Positions 1-6,680 of a stretch of 23,549 nucleotides of DNA are shown here, one piece after another. The notes beneath the pieces are model-generated. The model saw nothing but the letters and a program-made list of their open reading frames with translations, did not search any database and was not told the DNA's origin. The translations under genes and the position numbers were made by a program. The stretch comes from DASUMP01 sp036277635 (lineage in GTDB: Bacteria > Actinomycetota > Acidimicrobiia > IMCC26256 > PALSA-610): positions 1 through 23,549 of the forward strand of contig DASUMP010000086.1 in NCBI GenBank assembly GCA_036277635.1, read 5' to 3'. Numbering within the stretch: position 1 is the first letter of the stretch; each line of letters begins with the position of its first letter.

Positions 1-624
1 CCGTTCATGGAGATGAACGGCGAGCCGCTCTCCCACCAGTGGGACTTCCGCGTCGAGGGCGTCACGTCGATCTCGGCCGACATCCACAAGCTCGGCTACG
101 CGCCGAAGGGTGCGTCGGTGCTGATCCACCGCACGAAGGAGCTGCGCCGCTACCAGACGTTCGTGTTCGACGACTGGCTCGGCGGCTTCTACGCGTCGCC
201 GAGCATGCAGGGCACTCGTCCAGCGCTGCCGATGGCCACCGCGTGGGCGGTGATGCACCACCTCGGCATCCACGGCTACCGCGAGCTCGTCCGCACCACG
301 ATCGAGACGAAGCGAAAGCTCGTCGACGGCATCCGCGCCATCCCCGGCCTCACCGTGCTCGGCGAACCCGAAGCGCAGATCGTCGCCATGGCCACCGCCG
401 AGGGTTGGGACGACCGCCTCGACGTGTTCGCGCTCGGCGACGCACTCCAGGCCCGCGGCTGGTTCCACGACCGCCAGACCCCGCCCGACTCGCTCCACTC
501 CACCGTCAGCGCGGGCAACGCCCCCGTGATCGACGACTACCTCGCCGACCTCGCCGCCTGCGTCGACCAGATCGCCGGCACCCGCACCGACGACCGCTCC
601 ACCAACTACGCCACCCTGGAGTAG
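1..624 (+). CDS. PLP-dependent group II decarboxylase / sphingosine-1-phosphate lyase-like protein, 3' part
   Basis: This is the C-terminal 207 residues of a gene that begins before the window; the frame is open from base 1. The PLP-lysine motif SADIHKLGYAPKG is visible, with the Schiff-base lysine encoded at 88-90, followed by a small domain with the G-F-Y-A-S-P-x-x-Q-G-T-R-P segment typical of sphingosine-1-phosphate lyases and related glutamate/tyrosine decarboxylase-fold enzymes. Family members cleave phosphorylated sphingoid bases or decarboxylate amino acids, using PLP. Because the N-terminal half is missing, the substrate cannot be assigned. It ends 49 nt before the TetR gene on the same strand, and the KstR-like operator lies in that gap, so the two are probably not simply co-transcribed. 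Family assignment is firm and substrate uncertain. Confidence 0.85.
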   Translation, partial: PFMEMNGEPLSHQWDFRVEGVTSISADIHKLGYAPKGASVLIHRTKELRRYQTFVFDDWLGGFYASPSMQGTRPALPMATAWAVMHHLGIHGYRELVRTTIETKRKLVDGIRAIPGLTVLGEPEAQIVAMATAEGWDDRLDVFALGDALQARGWFHDRQTPPDSLHSTVSAGNAPVIDDYLADLAACVDQIAGTRTDDRSTNYATLE

Positions 625-638
625 CGCGATCGCGCAGG

Positions 639-652
639 TGCAACGTGTTCTA
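639..652 (+). promoter_or_regulatory. KstR-type operator
   Basis: The 14 bases TGCAACGTGTTCTA match the published KstR consensus TnnAACnnGTTnnA at every fixed position. The site lies 22 nt upstream of the ATG of a KstR-like TetR gene, so it fits an autoregulatory operator. The match is seen directly; binding is inferred. I found no other exact match in an intergenic part of the window. Confidence 0.7.
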
Positions 653-673
653 GGTGTGTGCGAGAGTGCACGG

Positions 674-1282
674 ATGGCGCGGGGGACGACCGAATCGACA
701 CCGACGCGCGTCGCGCGCGGGACGCGGGCGGCGGAGACGGCGGAGCGCAAGCGGCGGTTGCTCGCGGCGGCGACGGAGCTCGCGGCCGAGGGTGGCTACG
801 ACGCTGTGCAGATGCGCGACGTCGCGTCGCGCGCGGGCGTGGCGCTCGGGACGCTCTACCGGCACTACTCGTCGAAAGACCAGCTGCTCGTCGCCGCGCT
901 CGACGCGCAGGCGGCGACGCTGCGTGACCGCATCGCGCAACGGCCGCCCGCCGGTGACACGCCCGCGATCCGCGTCGCGAACGTGTTACGGCGCGCGTGT
1001 CGTGCGCTGGAACGCCAGCCGCGCGTGACGGCGGCGATGATGACCGCGATGTCGGCGGGCGACGAGACGACCACGCCGACGAAGCGTGAGGTCGACGCCA
1101 CGTTGAAGGCGATCATCGAGCACGCGATCGCCGCGAACGGCGACGTCGACGACCTCGACGGTGTGGTGCGCGTGCTCGGCCACGTGTGGTTCGCGACGTT
1201 GAGCTACTGGGTGAACGGCCTCGCGACCCCCGACGAGATGGCGGCCGACCTCGAGCGCACCGCGCACCTCTTGCTGGACTGA
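674..1282 (+). CDS. KstR-like TetR-family transcriptional regulator
   Basis: A 202-aa TetR-family repressor. The N-terminal helix-turn-helix spans about residues 25-70 and includes the segment GGYDAVQMRDVASRAGVALG followed by TLYRHYSSK. This is very close to my memory of mycobacterial KstR, the repressor of cholesterol uptake and catabolism genes whose inducers are steroid CoA thioesters. The remainder is an all-helical ligand domain ending in the usual dimer helices. I chose the ATG at 674 over the in-frame ATG at 638 because the latter would put the start inside the operator at 639-652. No good Shine-Dalgarno precedes either start. A nitronate monooxygenase gene follows 28 nt downstream and is probably co-transcribed. 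The TetR assignment is certain; the KstR orthology is likely but needs a tree. Confidence 0.88.
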   Translation: MARGTTESTPTRVARGTRAAETAERKRRLLAAATELAAEGGYDAVQMRDVASRAGVALGTLYRHYSSKDQLLVAALDAQAATLRDRIAQRPPAGDTPAIRVANVLRRACRALERQPRVTAAMMTAMSAGDETTTPTKREVDATLKAIIEHAIAANGDVDDLDGVVRVLGHVWFATLSYWVNGLATPDEMAADLERTAHLLLD

Positions 1283-1310
1283 ACCCTTCCCCGCACGTCA
1301 AGGAGATCCC

Positions 1311-2426
1311 GTGCCGACCCCGATCTGTGAGCGTTTGGGCATCGAGTTCCCGCTGTTCGCGTTCAGCCACTGCCGCGACGTGGTGGCCGCGGTGAGCAAG
1401 GCGGGCGGCTACGGCGTGCTCGGCGCGCTCGCGTTCAGCCCCGACCAGCTCGAGATCGAGCTGTCGTGGATCGACGACAACGTCGACGGCAAGCCGTACG
1501 GCGTCGACTTCGCGATGCCGGAGAAGTTCGTCGGCAAGGGCGAGGACTTCTCGCTCGACTCGCTCCAGGCCCTGATCCCGGCGGAGCACCGCGAGTTCGT
1601 GGAAGAGCTGCTGGCCGAGCACGGCGTCGGGCCGCTCCCCGACGGCGTCGAGGGCGTGATGAAGGCGGCCGGGCTCGCGGTCGACGTGGAAGGGCCGGGG
1701 CAGGTCGCGGCCACGCTCGAGCACCCGGTGTCGATGATCGTGAACGCACTCGGCCCGCCGCCGGAGTACGCGGTGGAGCAGGCGCACGCGAAGGGCGTGC
1801 TGGTCGGCGCGCTGGCCGGGAGCGCGCGCCACGCGCGCAAGAACCTCGATCGCGGCGTCGACGTGATCATCGCCCAGGGCACCGAAGCCGGCGGCCACTG
1901 CGGAGAGATCTCGACGATGGTGCTCGTGCCGTCGATCGTCGACGAGGTCGGTCCCGACGTGCCGGTGCTCGCCGCGGGTGGCATCGGCAACGGCCGGCAG
2001 ATGGCGGCGGGGATCGCGCTCGGCGCGCAGGGTGCGTGGACCGGCTCGATCTGGTTGACCGTGACCGAAGCCGACACCGAGCCGTGGGTCGTCGAGAACC
2101 TGCTCGCCGCGGGCTACACCGACACGGTGCGGTCGCGTTCGATGACCGGCAAGCCCGCGCGCCAGCTGCGCACCGCGTGGACCGAGGCGTGGGAGCGCGA
2201 CGACACGCCCGACCCGCTGCCGATGCCGTTGCAAGGGATCCTCTACGCGCCCGCCGCGCACCGGTTCATGCGCGCGCAGTCACGCGCGTTGTCGGGATCG
2301 CCCGTGGGTCAGATCGTCGGGAGCGTCGACCGGGTGCGCTCGACGCGCGACGTGGTCGCGCAGATCGTCGAGGAGTGGATCGAGGCGTCGCAGCGGGTCG
2401 GCGGTCTGGTGGCCGACCCGAGCTGA
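1311..2426 (+). CDS. Nitronate monooxygenase / 2-nitropropane dioxygenase-like flavoprotein
   Basis: A 371-aa TIM-barrel FMN protein. The signature AQGTEAGGHCGE (residues 188-199, with His196) and the FMN-phosphate loop AAGGIGNGR (221-229) are those of the NMO family, which oxidises alkyl nitronates or acts as an enoyl or NADH:acceptor reductase. The N-terminal FAFSHCRDVVAAV and the C-terminal region resemble mycobacterial Rv1533 as I remember it. The start is GTG at 1311, preceded by a good Shine-Dalgarno AAGGAG at 1300-1305. It follows the KstR-like gene by 28 nt and converges on the luciferase-like gene with only 7 nt between the stops. True substrate is unknown; many annotated NMOs in steroid or lipid loci are probably not nitronate enzymes. 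Confidence 0.85.
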   Translation: MPTPICERLGIEFPLFAFSHCRDVVAAVSKAGGYGVLGALAFSPDQLEIELSWIDDNVDGKPYGVDFAMPEKFVGKGEDFSLDSLQALIPAEHREFVEELLAEHGVGPLPDGVEGVMKAAGLAVDVEGPGQVAATLEHPVSMIVNALGPPPEYAVEQAHAKGVLVGALAGSARHARKNLDRGVDVIIAQGTEAGGHCGEISTMVLVPSIVDEVGPDVPVLAAGGIGNGRQMAAGIALGAQGAWTGSIWLTVTEADTEPWVVENLLAAGYTDTVRSRSMTGKPARQLRTAWTEAWERDDTPDPLPMPLQGILYAPAAHRFMRAQSRALSGSPVGQIVGSVDRVRSTRDVVAQIVEEWIEASQRVGGLVADPS

Positions 2427-2433
2427 GCGGCCG

Positions 2434-3237
2434 TCAGCCCCGTAGCTGCTCGCGCACCTCGCACGCGAGCGCGACGTTGCCGGGATCCGACGAGTCGACC
2501 GGACCGAGCACCACCCACGACGCGCCCGCGTCGACGTAGGGCGCGAGCGCGGCGGCGACGGTCGCCGGTGCGCCGACGATCGTGCCCGGCGACGCTCCGA
2601 GCCGCTCGGCCTTCTCGCGCGCGGTCGCGTCGTCGGCACCGAGCACCACGAGTCCGCCCCAGGTGAGTGCGGCGTCGGGTGCCATCGCCCGCACGCGCGC
2701 GGCTTCCGTCGCGAATCGCTCGGTGTCGGCTCCCCACCGGTTCCATCCGTCGGCCAGTGCCACGATCGGCACCAATCGCCGGTGCGCGCCACCCACCCAC
2801 ACCGGCACGCCCGCGGCGCGCACCGCGAGCACGGCCGCTTCGAGGGCGGCGAGCCGTTCGTCGAGCGTGCCGAAGCGCAGGCCGAACGACTCGTTCTCCC
2901 CGCGACTCTCCGAGTCGCCGGCGCCGATACCCGCGATGACCCGCTCCCCCGCGATCCGGCGCGCGCTCGCGAACACGTTCGCCAGCACGGCGGGCGGGCG
3001 CAGGGTGGCGCGCGCCACGAGCGAGCCGATCGCGACGCGCGACGTCTCCGCCGCCACCGCGCCGAGCACGGCGGCGAGCTCGAGCGCGGGACGGTCGCCG
3101 GTGCGCGCGGCGCGGAAGATGTGGTCGAACAGGAACACGCCGTCGAGGCCGGCGTCGTCGGCGGCGCGGGCGATGGCGATCGTCGGGTCCGGATCGTCGC
3201 GAAACGACGGCAGCGTGATCCCGACCCGGATCGTCAT
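2434..3237 (-). CDS. Luciferase-like (LLM class) flavin/F420-dependent oxidoreductase
   Basis: A 267-aa bacterial-luciferase-fold protein. Typical features are the N-terminal strand TIRVGITLPSF, the AADDAGLDGVFLFDHIF segment, a region of the form R-V-A-I-G-S-L-V-A-R-A-T-L-R-P-P, and the later GIGAGDSE loop. Members use reduced FMN or, commonly in Actinobacteria, coenzyme F420 to oxidise or reduce small molecules. The ATG at 3235-3237 overlaps the TGA of the upstream ROK kinase as ATGA, so it is translationally coupled and last in the long minus-strand run. No residue here decides between FMN and F420. Longer upstream frames exist but lie wholly within the kinase gene. Confidence 0.82.
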   Translation of the reverse strand: MTIRVGITLPSFRDDPDPTIAIARAADDAGLDGVFLFDHIFRAARTGDRPALELAAVLGAVAAETSRVAIGSLVARATLRPPAVLANVFASARRIAGERVIAGIGAGDSESRGENESFGLRFGTLDERLAALEAAVLAVRAAGVPVWVGGAHRRLVPIVALADGWNRWGADTERFATEAARVRAMAPDAALTWGGLVVLGADDATAREKAERLGASPGTIVGAPATVAAALAPYVDAGASWVVLGPVDSSDPGNVALACEVREQLRG

Positions 3238-4175
3238 GACCCCGGCAGCAGCTCGCGGGCGAGCGCGGCGGCGCCGATCACCCCGGCGCGCGTGCCGAGC
3301 CGGGCGATCACGATCGGCACCTCCGGGCGGTACTCGGTGCCTTCGATCCGGGCGCGGAACGCGGCCTCCAGCGGATCGAAGAGCAGCCTGCCCATCGCCA
3401 CGAGGCCGCCCGACACGACGACGATCTCGGGATCGAGGATGTTCACGAGCGCGGCGAGACCGATCGCGACGTTGTCGGCGTAGCGCGCCACGAGCGCGAG
3501 CGCGTCGGGGTCGCCCGCACTCGCCGCCGCGCCGACGTGCTCGCCGCTCACCGCGTCGGCGGCCCCACCCGCCTCGGCGAGCACCGCCGCGCCGGCACCT
3601 GCGGCCACCATCTCGCGCGCCATGCGCCCGAGCGCGGTCCCAGAAGCGATCGCCTCCCAGTGCCCGTACTCGCCGCACGCGCAGAGCGGTCCGTCGCGCT
3701 CGACCTGGAAGTGGCCGATCTCCGCGGCGAACCCGTGCGCGCCGCGGTACACGCGCCCGTCGATGATGATCCCGCCGCCGATGCCGGTGCCGAGCGTGAT
3801 CATGAGCGCGTGCTGCGCGCCCTGGGCCGCGCCGTGCACCACCTCGCCGAGCGCGGCGACGTTGGCGTCGTTGTCGACCAGGACGCGCCGACCGGTGGCG
3901 CGTTCGAGCTCGGCGCGCAGCGCGGCGTTGCGCACGCCGGGGATGTTCGGCGCGTAGCGCACGAAGCCGTCGTGATCGACGAGACCGGCCGCACCGACGC
4001 CGACCGGAGCGCCCGGCGCCTCGAGGTGGTCGACCAGCTCCGCGCAGGCGCGGACGAGCGGTTCGAGATCGTCCGGGCTGGGCACTTCGTGCTCGCGCGC
4101 GACGCGTCCGTCGGCGTCGACCACCGCGCCGAGCACCTTGGTGCCGCCGATGTCGAGCCCGATGGTGACCGTCAT
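3234..4175 (-). CDS. ROK-family sugar kinase (glucokinase-like)
   Basis: A 313-aa ROK kinase, the usual size for actinobacterial glucokinases that phosphorylate glucose with ATP or polyphosphate. The N-terminal LDIGGTK (7-13) is the phosphate loop, DNDAN holds the catalytic Asp103, and LGTGIGGG (128-135) and EIGH (His155) follow. The ROK zinc motif, normally CxCGxxGCxE, reads CACGEYGHWE (165-174), so His172 replaces the third cysteine. The start ATG lies 13 nt after the stop of the 122-aa gene, and the stop overlaps the next ATG. Streptomyces glkA sits in a similar neighbourhood next to an SRPBCC gene. A fructokinase or N-acetylsugar kinase is possible. Confidence 0.87.
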   Translation of the reverse strand: MTVTIGLDIGGTKVLGAVVDADGRVAREHEVPSPDDLEPLVRACAELVDHLEAPGAPVGVGAAGLVDHDGFVRYAPNIPGVRNAALRAELERATGRRVLVDNDANVAALGEVVHGAAQGAQHALMITLGTGIGGGIIIDGRVYRGAHGFAAEIGHFQVERDGPLCACGEYGHWEAIASGTALGRMAREMVAAGAGAAVLAEAGGAADAVSGEHVGAAASAGDPDALALVARYADNVAIGLAALVNILDPEIVVVSGGLVAMGRLLFDPLEAAFRARIEGTEYRPEVPIVIARLGTRAGVIGAAALARELLPGS

Positions 4176-4188
4176 CGCGTCGACGGGG

Positions 4189-4557
4189 TCAACCGATGTC
4201 GATGCGCCGGACGCGTGACGGGCGGGCTGCGGCCGAGTCGTCGGCGGCGCGCCGGTCGTCGGTCGGGCCGGTGCGCCGTTGCTGGTCGACGACCGAGTCG
4301 GCGGCGTCGAGCACGGCGCGCGCGACGCCGATCAGCTCGTGGATCGCGTTCAGGAGGTGGGCGCGGGCGTCGGGTTGCGCCTCCGCGGCCGACGCGAACG
4401 CGGCGCCGACCGGGCACGCGTAGCACTCGGCGTGGTGCTCGTGCGGAGTGGGCTCGCCACGCGGTGCGTCGGTGTCGGTGTCGCCGTCGAACGATCGAGG
4501 GGCGCGGCGCGGCGAGCGCTGCACCCGGTCGCGCCAGTCGGCGCTCGCGCCGCTCAC
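4189..4557 (-). CDS. Small conserved-looking protein with HxHHxxCxxC motif, coupled to ArsA-like ATPase
   Basis: A 122-aa protein with GTG start at 4555-4557, whose bases overlap the TGA of the ArsA-like gene as GTGA. Residues 1-38 are rich in Arg, Asp and Pro and probably disordered. Residues 39-48 read HEHHAECYAC, a potential metal-binding H-x-H-H-x2-C-x2-C cluster. Residues 62-92 form a predicted amphipathic helix of the form ARAHLLNAIHELIGVARAVL. The tail is again charged and disordered. Small proteins of similar outline (a cysteine/histidine pair then one helix) lie beside ArsA-like and SRPBCC genes in other Actinobacteria, for example DUF5304-like proteins near Streptomyces glkA, from memory. 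No function is known. Strict coupling suggests it acts with the ATPase, perhaps as an adaptor. Confidence 0.75.
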   Translation of the reverse strand: MSGASADWRDRVQRSPRRAPRSFDGDTDTDAPRGEPTPHEHHAECYACPVGAAFASAAEAQPDARAHLLNAIHELIGVARAVLDAADSVVDQQRRTGPTDDRRAADDSAAARPSRVRRIDIG

Positions 4558-5714
4558 ACGAACTCGACTTCGAGACGGTCGCCGTCGAAGCGGGCGCCGG
4601 TGACCTCGCGCCGCTCGAGGCTGTCGGGGAGCACCAGCGATCGGCGGTGCGGTCCGACGGTGAGGAGCAGCTCGCCGTCGTTGCGGCCGAGCGACACGTC
4701 GTCGCGCGCCACGAACGGCAGGTGCAGCGACAGCACCATCGAGTCGCCGACCGCGTCGACCCGGAGCGGCTCGACGCTCGACAGGTGGCCGGCCGGTGGC
4801 AGCTCGCCGTAGATGGCGCCGCCGAGCGTGGAGAGGTGCTCGATGCCGATGAGCTCGTGCGCGGCGAGCTCCGCGCCGAGCACCGGCAGCGGCGCGAACG
4901 CGTCGACGATCGCGGAGAGGTGCGCGGCCTGCGTGGCCTTCCAGCGCGCGAACCACGGGTCGTCGATCTCGTCCGGGAGCATCCGGTTCGCGACGACCGC
5001 GTCGACGTGGTAGCCGAACAACGAGAGGTACGTGTAGGTGCGGCGCGCCTCGGCGACGACCATGCGTTCGGGGTTCACGACGAGCCGTGCGCTCGTGACA
5101 TCGCCGTCGGAGAGCAGGTCGCGCACGCCGTCGAGGCGGTCGTAGAAGCGGCGCACCGCGGCGAACACGGTGTCGCCGGCGACCGGCATGCTCGTGAGGC
5201 GCGACAGGACCGGGCGCGCGAGGCGCGTGACACGCCGCTGCGCCTCGAAGACCCGGTCCATGTACCACCCGAGCACGTCGGGGAGCGACAGCAACCGGAT
5301 CGTCTCCGCGGTCGGCGCGCAGTCGACGACGATCAGGTCGTACGCGCTCGACGCCGCGAGCGCCTTGATGTCGGCGAGGGCGAAGATCTCGTCGAGCCCG
5401 GGGATCACCGCGAGTTCTTCGGCTTCGACCGCGCCCGCGCCGGCCCAATCGAGCACGTCGACCACGTAGCGCCGCACGTCGTCCCACGCTTCCTCGAAGC
5501 GGACGCGCGCGTTCAGCTGCTGGCCGTCGAGGCGCGACGCGACCGGCGTGGGCCGGTCGCCGAGGTCGGCGTCGAGCGCGTCGGCGAGAGAGTGGGCCGG
5601 ATCGGTCGACAGCACGATCGTGCGCAGCCCCTGCTCGGCCGCTCGGACCGCGGTGGCGGCCGCGACCGTGGTCTTGCCGACGCCACCTTTGCCGGTGAAG
5701 AGCAGGATGCGCAT
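4554..5714 (-). CDS. ArsA/Get3-family ATPase with Hsp20-like C-terminal domain
   Basis: A 386-aa SIMIBI-class ATPase. The deviant Walker A motif GKGGVGKTT is at residues 8-16, the switch-I-like STDPAHSL at 36-43, and a switch-II-like DCAPTAET follows a hydrophobic strand. The last about 60 residues (from SMVLSLHLPF to LEVEFV) resemble the ArsA_HSP20 alpha-crystallin-like domain. The only cysteine I see is in DCAPT; the paired cysteines used by arsenite pumps or by Get3 are absent, so an arsenite role is unlikely. The best parallel is the mycobacterial Rv2184c type. I start it at the ATG at 5714, which begins MRILLFTGKGG; it has no Shine-Dalgarno but a TAGCCT hexamer 8 nt upstream. A longer frame reaches 5741. 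Confidence 0.88.
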   Translation of the reverse strand: MRILLFTGKGGVGKTTVAAATAVRAAEQGLRTIVLSTDPAHSLADALDADLGDRPTPVASRLDGQQLNARVRFEEAWDDVRRYVVDVLDWAGAGAVEAEELAVIPGLDEIFALADIKALAASSAYDLIVVDCAPTAETIRLLSLPDVLGWYMDRVFEAQRRVTRLARPVLSRLTSMPVAGDTVFAAVRRFYDRLDGVRDLLSDGDVTSARLVVNPERMVVAEARRTYTYLSLFGYHVDAVVANRMLPDEIDDPWFARWKATQAAHLSAIVDAFAPLPVLGAELAAHELIGIEHLSTLGGAIYGELPPAGHLSSVEPLRVDAVGDSMVLSLHLPFVARDDVSLGRNDGELLLTVGPHRRSLVLPDSLERREVTGARFDGDRLEVEFV

Positions 5715-5722
5715 TCGGCCGG

Positions 5723-5728
5723 AGGCTA
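5723..5728 (-). promoter_or_regulatory. Predicted -10 hexamer for leaderless arsA-like transcript
   Basis: On the minus strand the hexamer is TAGCCT (TANNNT class), followed by 8 nt and then the ATG of the ArsA-like gene. There is no Shine-Dalgarno in the 8 nt. The same TAGNNT-N8-start geometry occurs before the PimB'-like and reductase genes. No clear -35 is visible. Confidence 0.5.
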
Positions 5729-5763
5729 CCGCCCGGCTCACGACGGCCGCGAGGGGCCGCGCG

Positions 5764-6204
5764 TCACGCGACCGCTTCGACCTGCTTCTTCAGCTCCTTC
5801 AGCGCGCTGCCCATGATGAGCCCGGCGGCGCGCCGCTTCACGAGGCCGGGCATCGGCATCGCGAGGTCGACCGCGAGCTGGTAGTGGACACGGGTGGAGT
5901 CGCCGTCGGGCTCGAAGCGGTACGAGCCGTCGAGGCGGCGGAGCATGTCGCCCTCTTCGAGCTGCCAGGAGAACGCGAGCGGCGCTTCGGAGTAGTCGTA
6001 GGCGAGCACGTAGCGGATGCTCTTGCCGAGCGCGGCGGCGCGGTACTCGACGCGCGTGCCGCGACCTTCGTCGTCGTAGTCGAGCACTTCGGCGCTCTTC
6101 ACGTCGCGCGCCCACTCGGGGTACGACGCGAAGTCGATCGCCACGTCGAAGCACCGGTCGGCCGGGGCCTCCACCCGGATGCGTTCGCTCGCGGTCTCGG
6201 TCAT
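5764..6204 (-). CDS. SRPBCC (START/polyketide-cyclase-like) ligand-binding protein
   Basis: A 146-aa single-domain SRPBCC protein. It starts with a strand of the form ERIRVEAPADRCFDVAIDF, then the YPEWARDV segment seen in most actinobacterial members, a run of beta strands, and the long C-terminal amphipathic helix from PMPGLVKRR to the end. The fold encloses a hydrophobic pocket for lipids or isoprenoids; the ligand is unknown. The start ATG has a strong Shine-Dalgarno (GAGGAGG, minus strand, 6 nt upstream region) and overlaps the TGA of the membrane-protein gene as ATGA. The context matches mycobacterial Rv2185c beside Rv2184c, from memory, which suggests a partnership with the ATPase downstream. 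Confidence 0.87.
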   Translation of the reverse strand: MTETASERIRVEAPADRCFDVAIDFASYPEWARDVKSAEVLDYDDEGRGTRVEYRAAALGKSIRYVLAYDYSEAPLAFSWQLEEGDMLRRLDGSYRFEPDGDSTRVHYQLAVDLAMPMPGLVKRRAAGLIMGSALKELKKQVEAVA

Positions 6205-6680
6205 CGCCGACCTCCTCGTTGCCCGCCACGACTCGGCCGGGGTGGGAACACTCCGTGGATCGATCCCCACAGCCCGGCGCCGCCGAGCGGAAGCATAGGG
6301 ACGAGCACACCGAACGGGTTGCTCGCCGCGGTCGCGGCCACGATCGCGATGCACACGACCGTCGCGCCGAGCAGGTGCGCGCGCACCCGCCGGGGCGCCG
6401 AACCCGCGAGGAAGAACAGGCTCGCGACCTGGATCTCGTCGCCCGCGGCGGTGCGCCCGACGGCCCGCAAGAACGCGTAGATCCACACCGGGAGCGACAC
6501 GAGGAACAGGCCGAGGCTGACCGCCACCGCCGCGCCTTCGAGCGCGTCGACGCCGAGGGCGAACGGCACCGCGACGACGGCGTAGAGCGCGACGCTGCTC
6601 CACGCCGCGCGCACGATCCACGCACCGGCGTCGGGGGCGCGCTCGGTCGCGGCGACATCGGCGTCGGTCGGGTCGCTCAC
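6201..6680 (-). CDS. Small four-helix membrane protein, hypothetical
   Basis: A 159-aa membrane protein. The first about 20 residues are acidic and cytosolic; predicted membrane segments are about 24-44, 48-71, 101-119 and 122-140, in two hairpins separated by a polar loop (AVGRTAAGDEIQVASLFF) and the basic stretch APRRVRAH. The C-terminus is short, basic and rich in Gly and Arg. I do not recognise a named family. The GTG start at 6678-6680 overlaps the TGA of the PimB'-like gene (GTGA) and its own stop overlaps the SRPBCC start (ATGA), so it is made in step with both. Its position between an envelope glycosyltransferase and a lipid-binding protein suggests a membrane-lipid role; this is inference. 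Confidence 0.8.
   Translation of the reverse strand: MSDPTDADVAATERAPDAGAWIVRAAWSSVALYAVVAVPFALGVDALEGAAVAVSLGLFLVSLPVWIYAFLRAVGRTAAGDEIQVASLFFLAGSAPRRVRAHLLGATVVCIAIVAATAASNPFGVLVPMLPLGGAGLWGSIHGVFPPRPSRGGQRGGRR

Noticed and set aside
624..635. Palindrome GCGCGATCGCGC just upstream of the KstR-like site
   Set aside because: No spacer and made only of very common GC-rich words; it may flank the operator by chance.
976..990. Second AACGTGTT core inside the TetR coding region
   Set aside because: The outer T and A of the KstR consensus are missing and it lies within coding sequence.
4554..5714. Arsenite efflux role for the ArsA-like gene
   Set aside because: The paired metal-binding cysteines are missing and there is no arsB, arsC or arsR nearby.
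3537..5816. 759-codon plus-strand open frame opposite the ROK and ArsA-like genes
   Set aside because: It is the mirror of well-supported minus-strand genes; its protein has no recognisable domain and is dominated by Arg, Ala and Val runs expected from GC-rich antisense frames.
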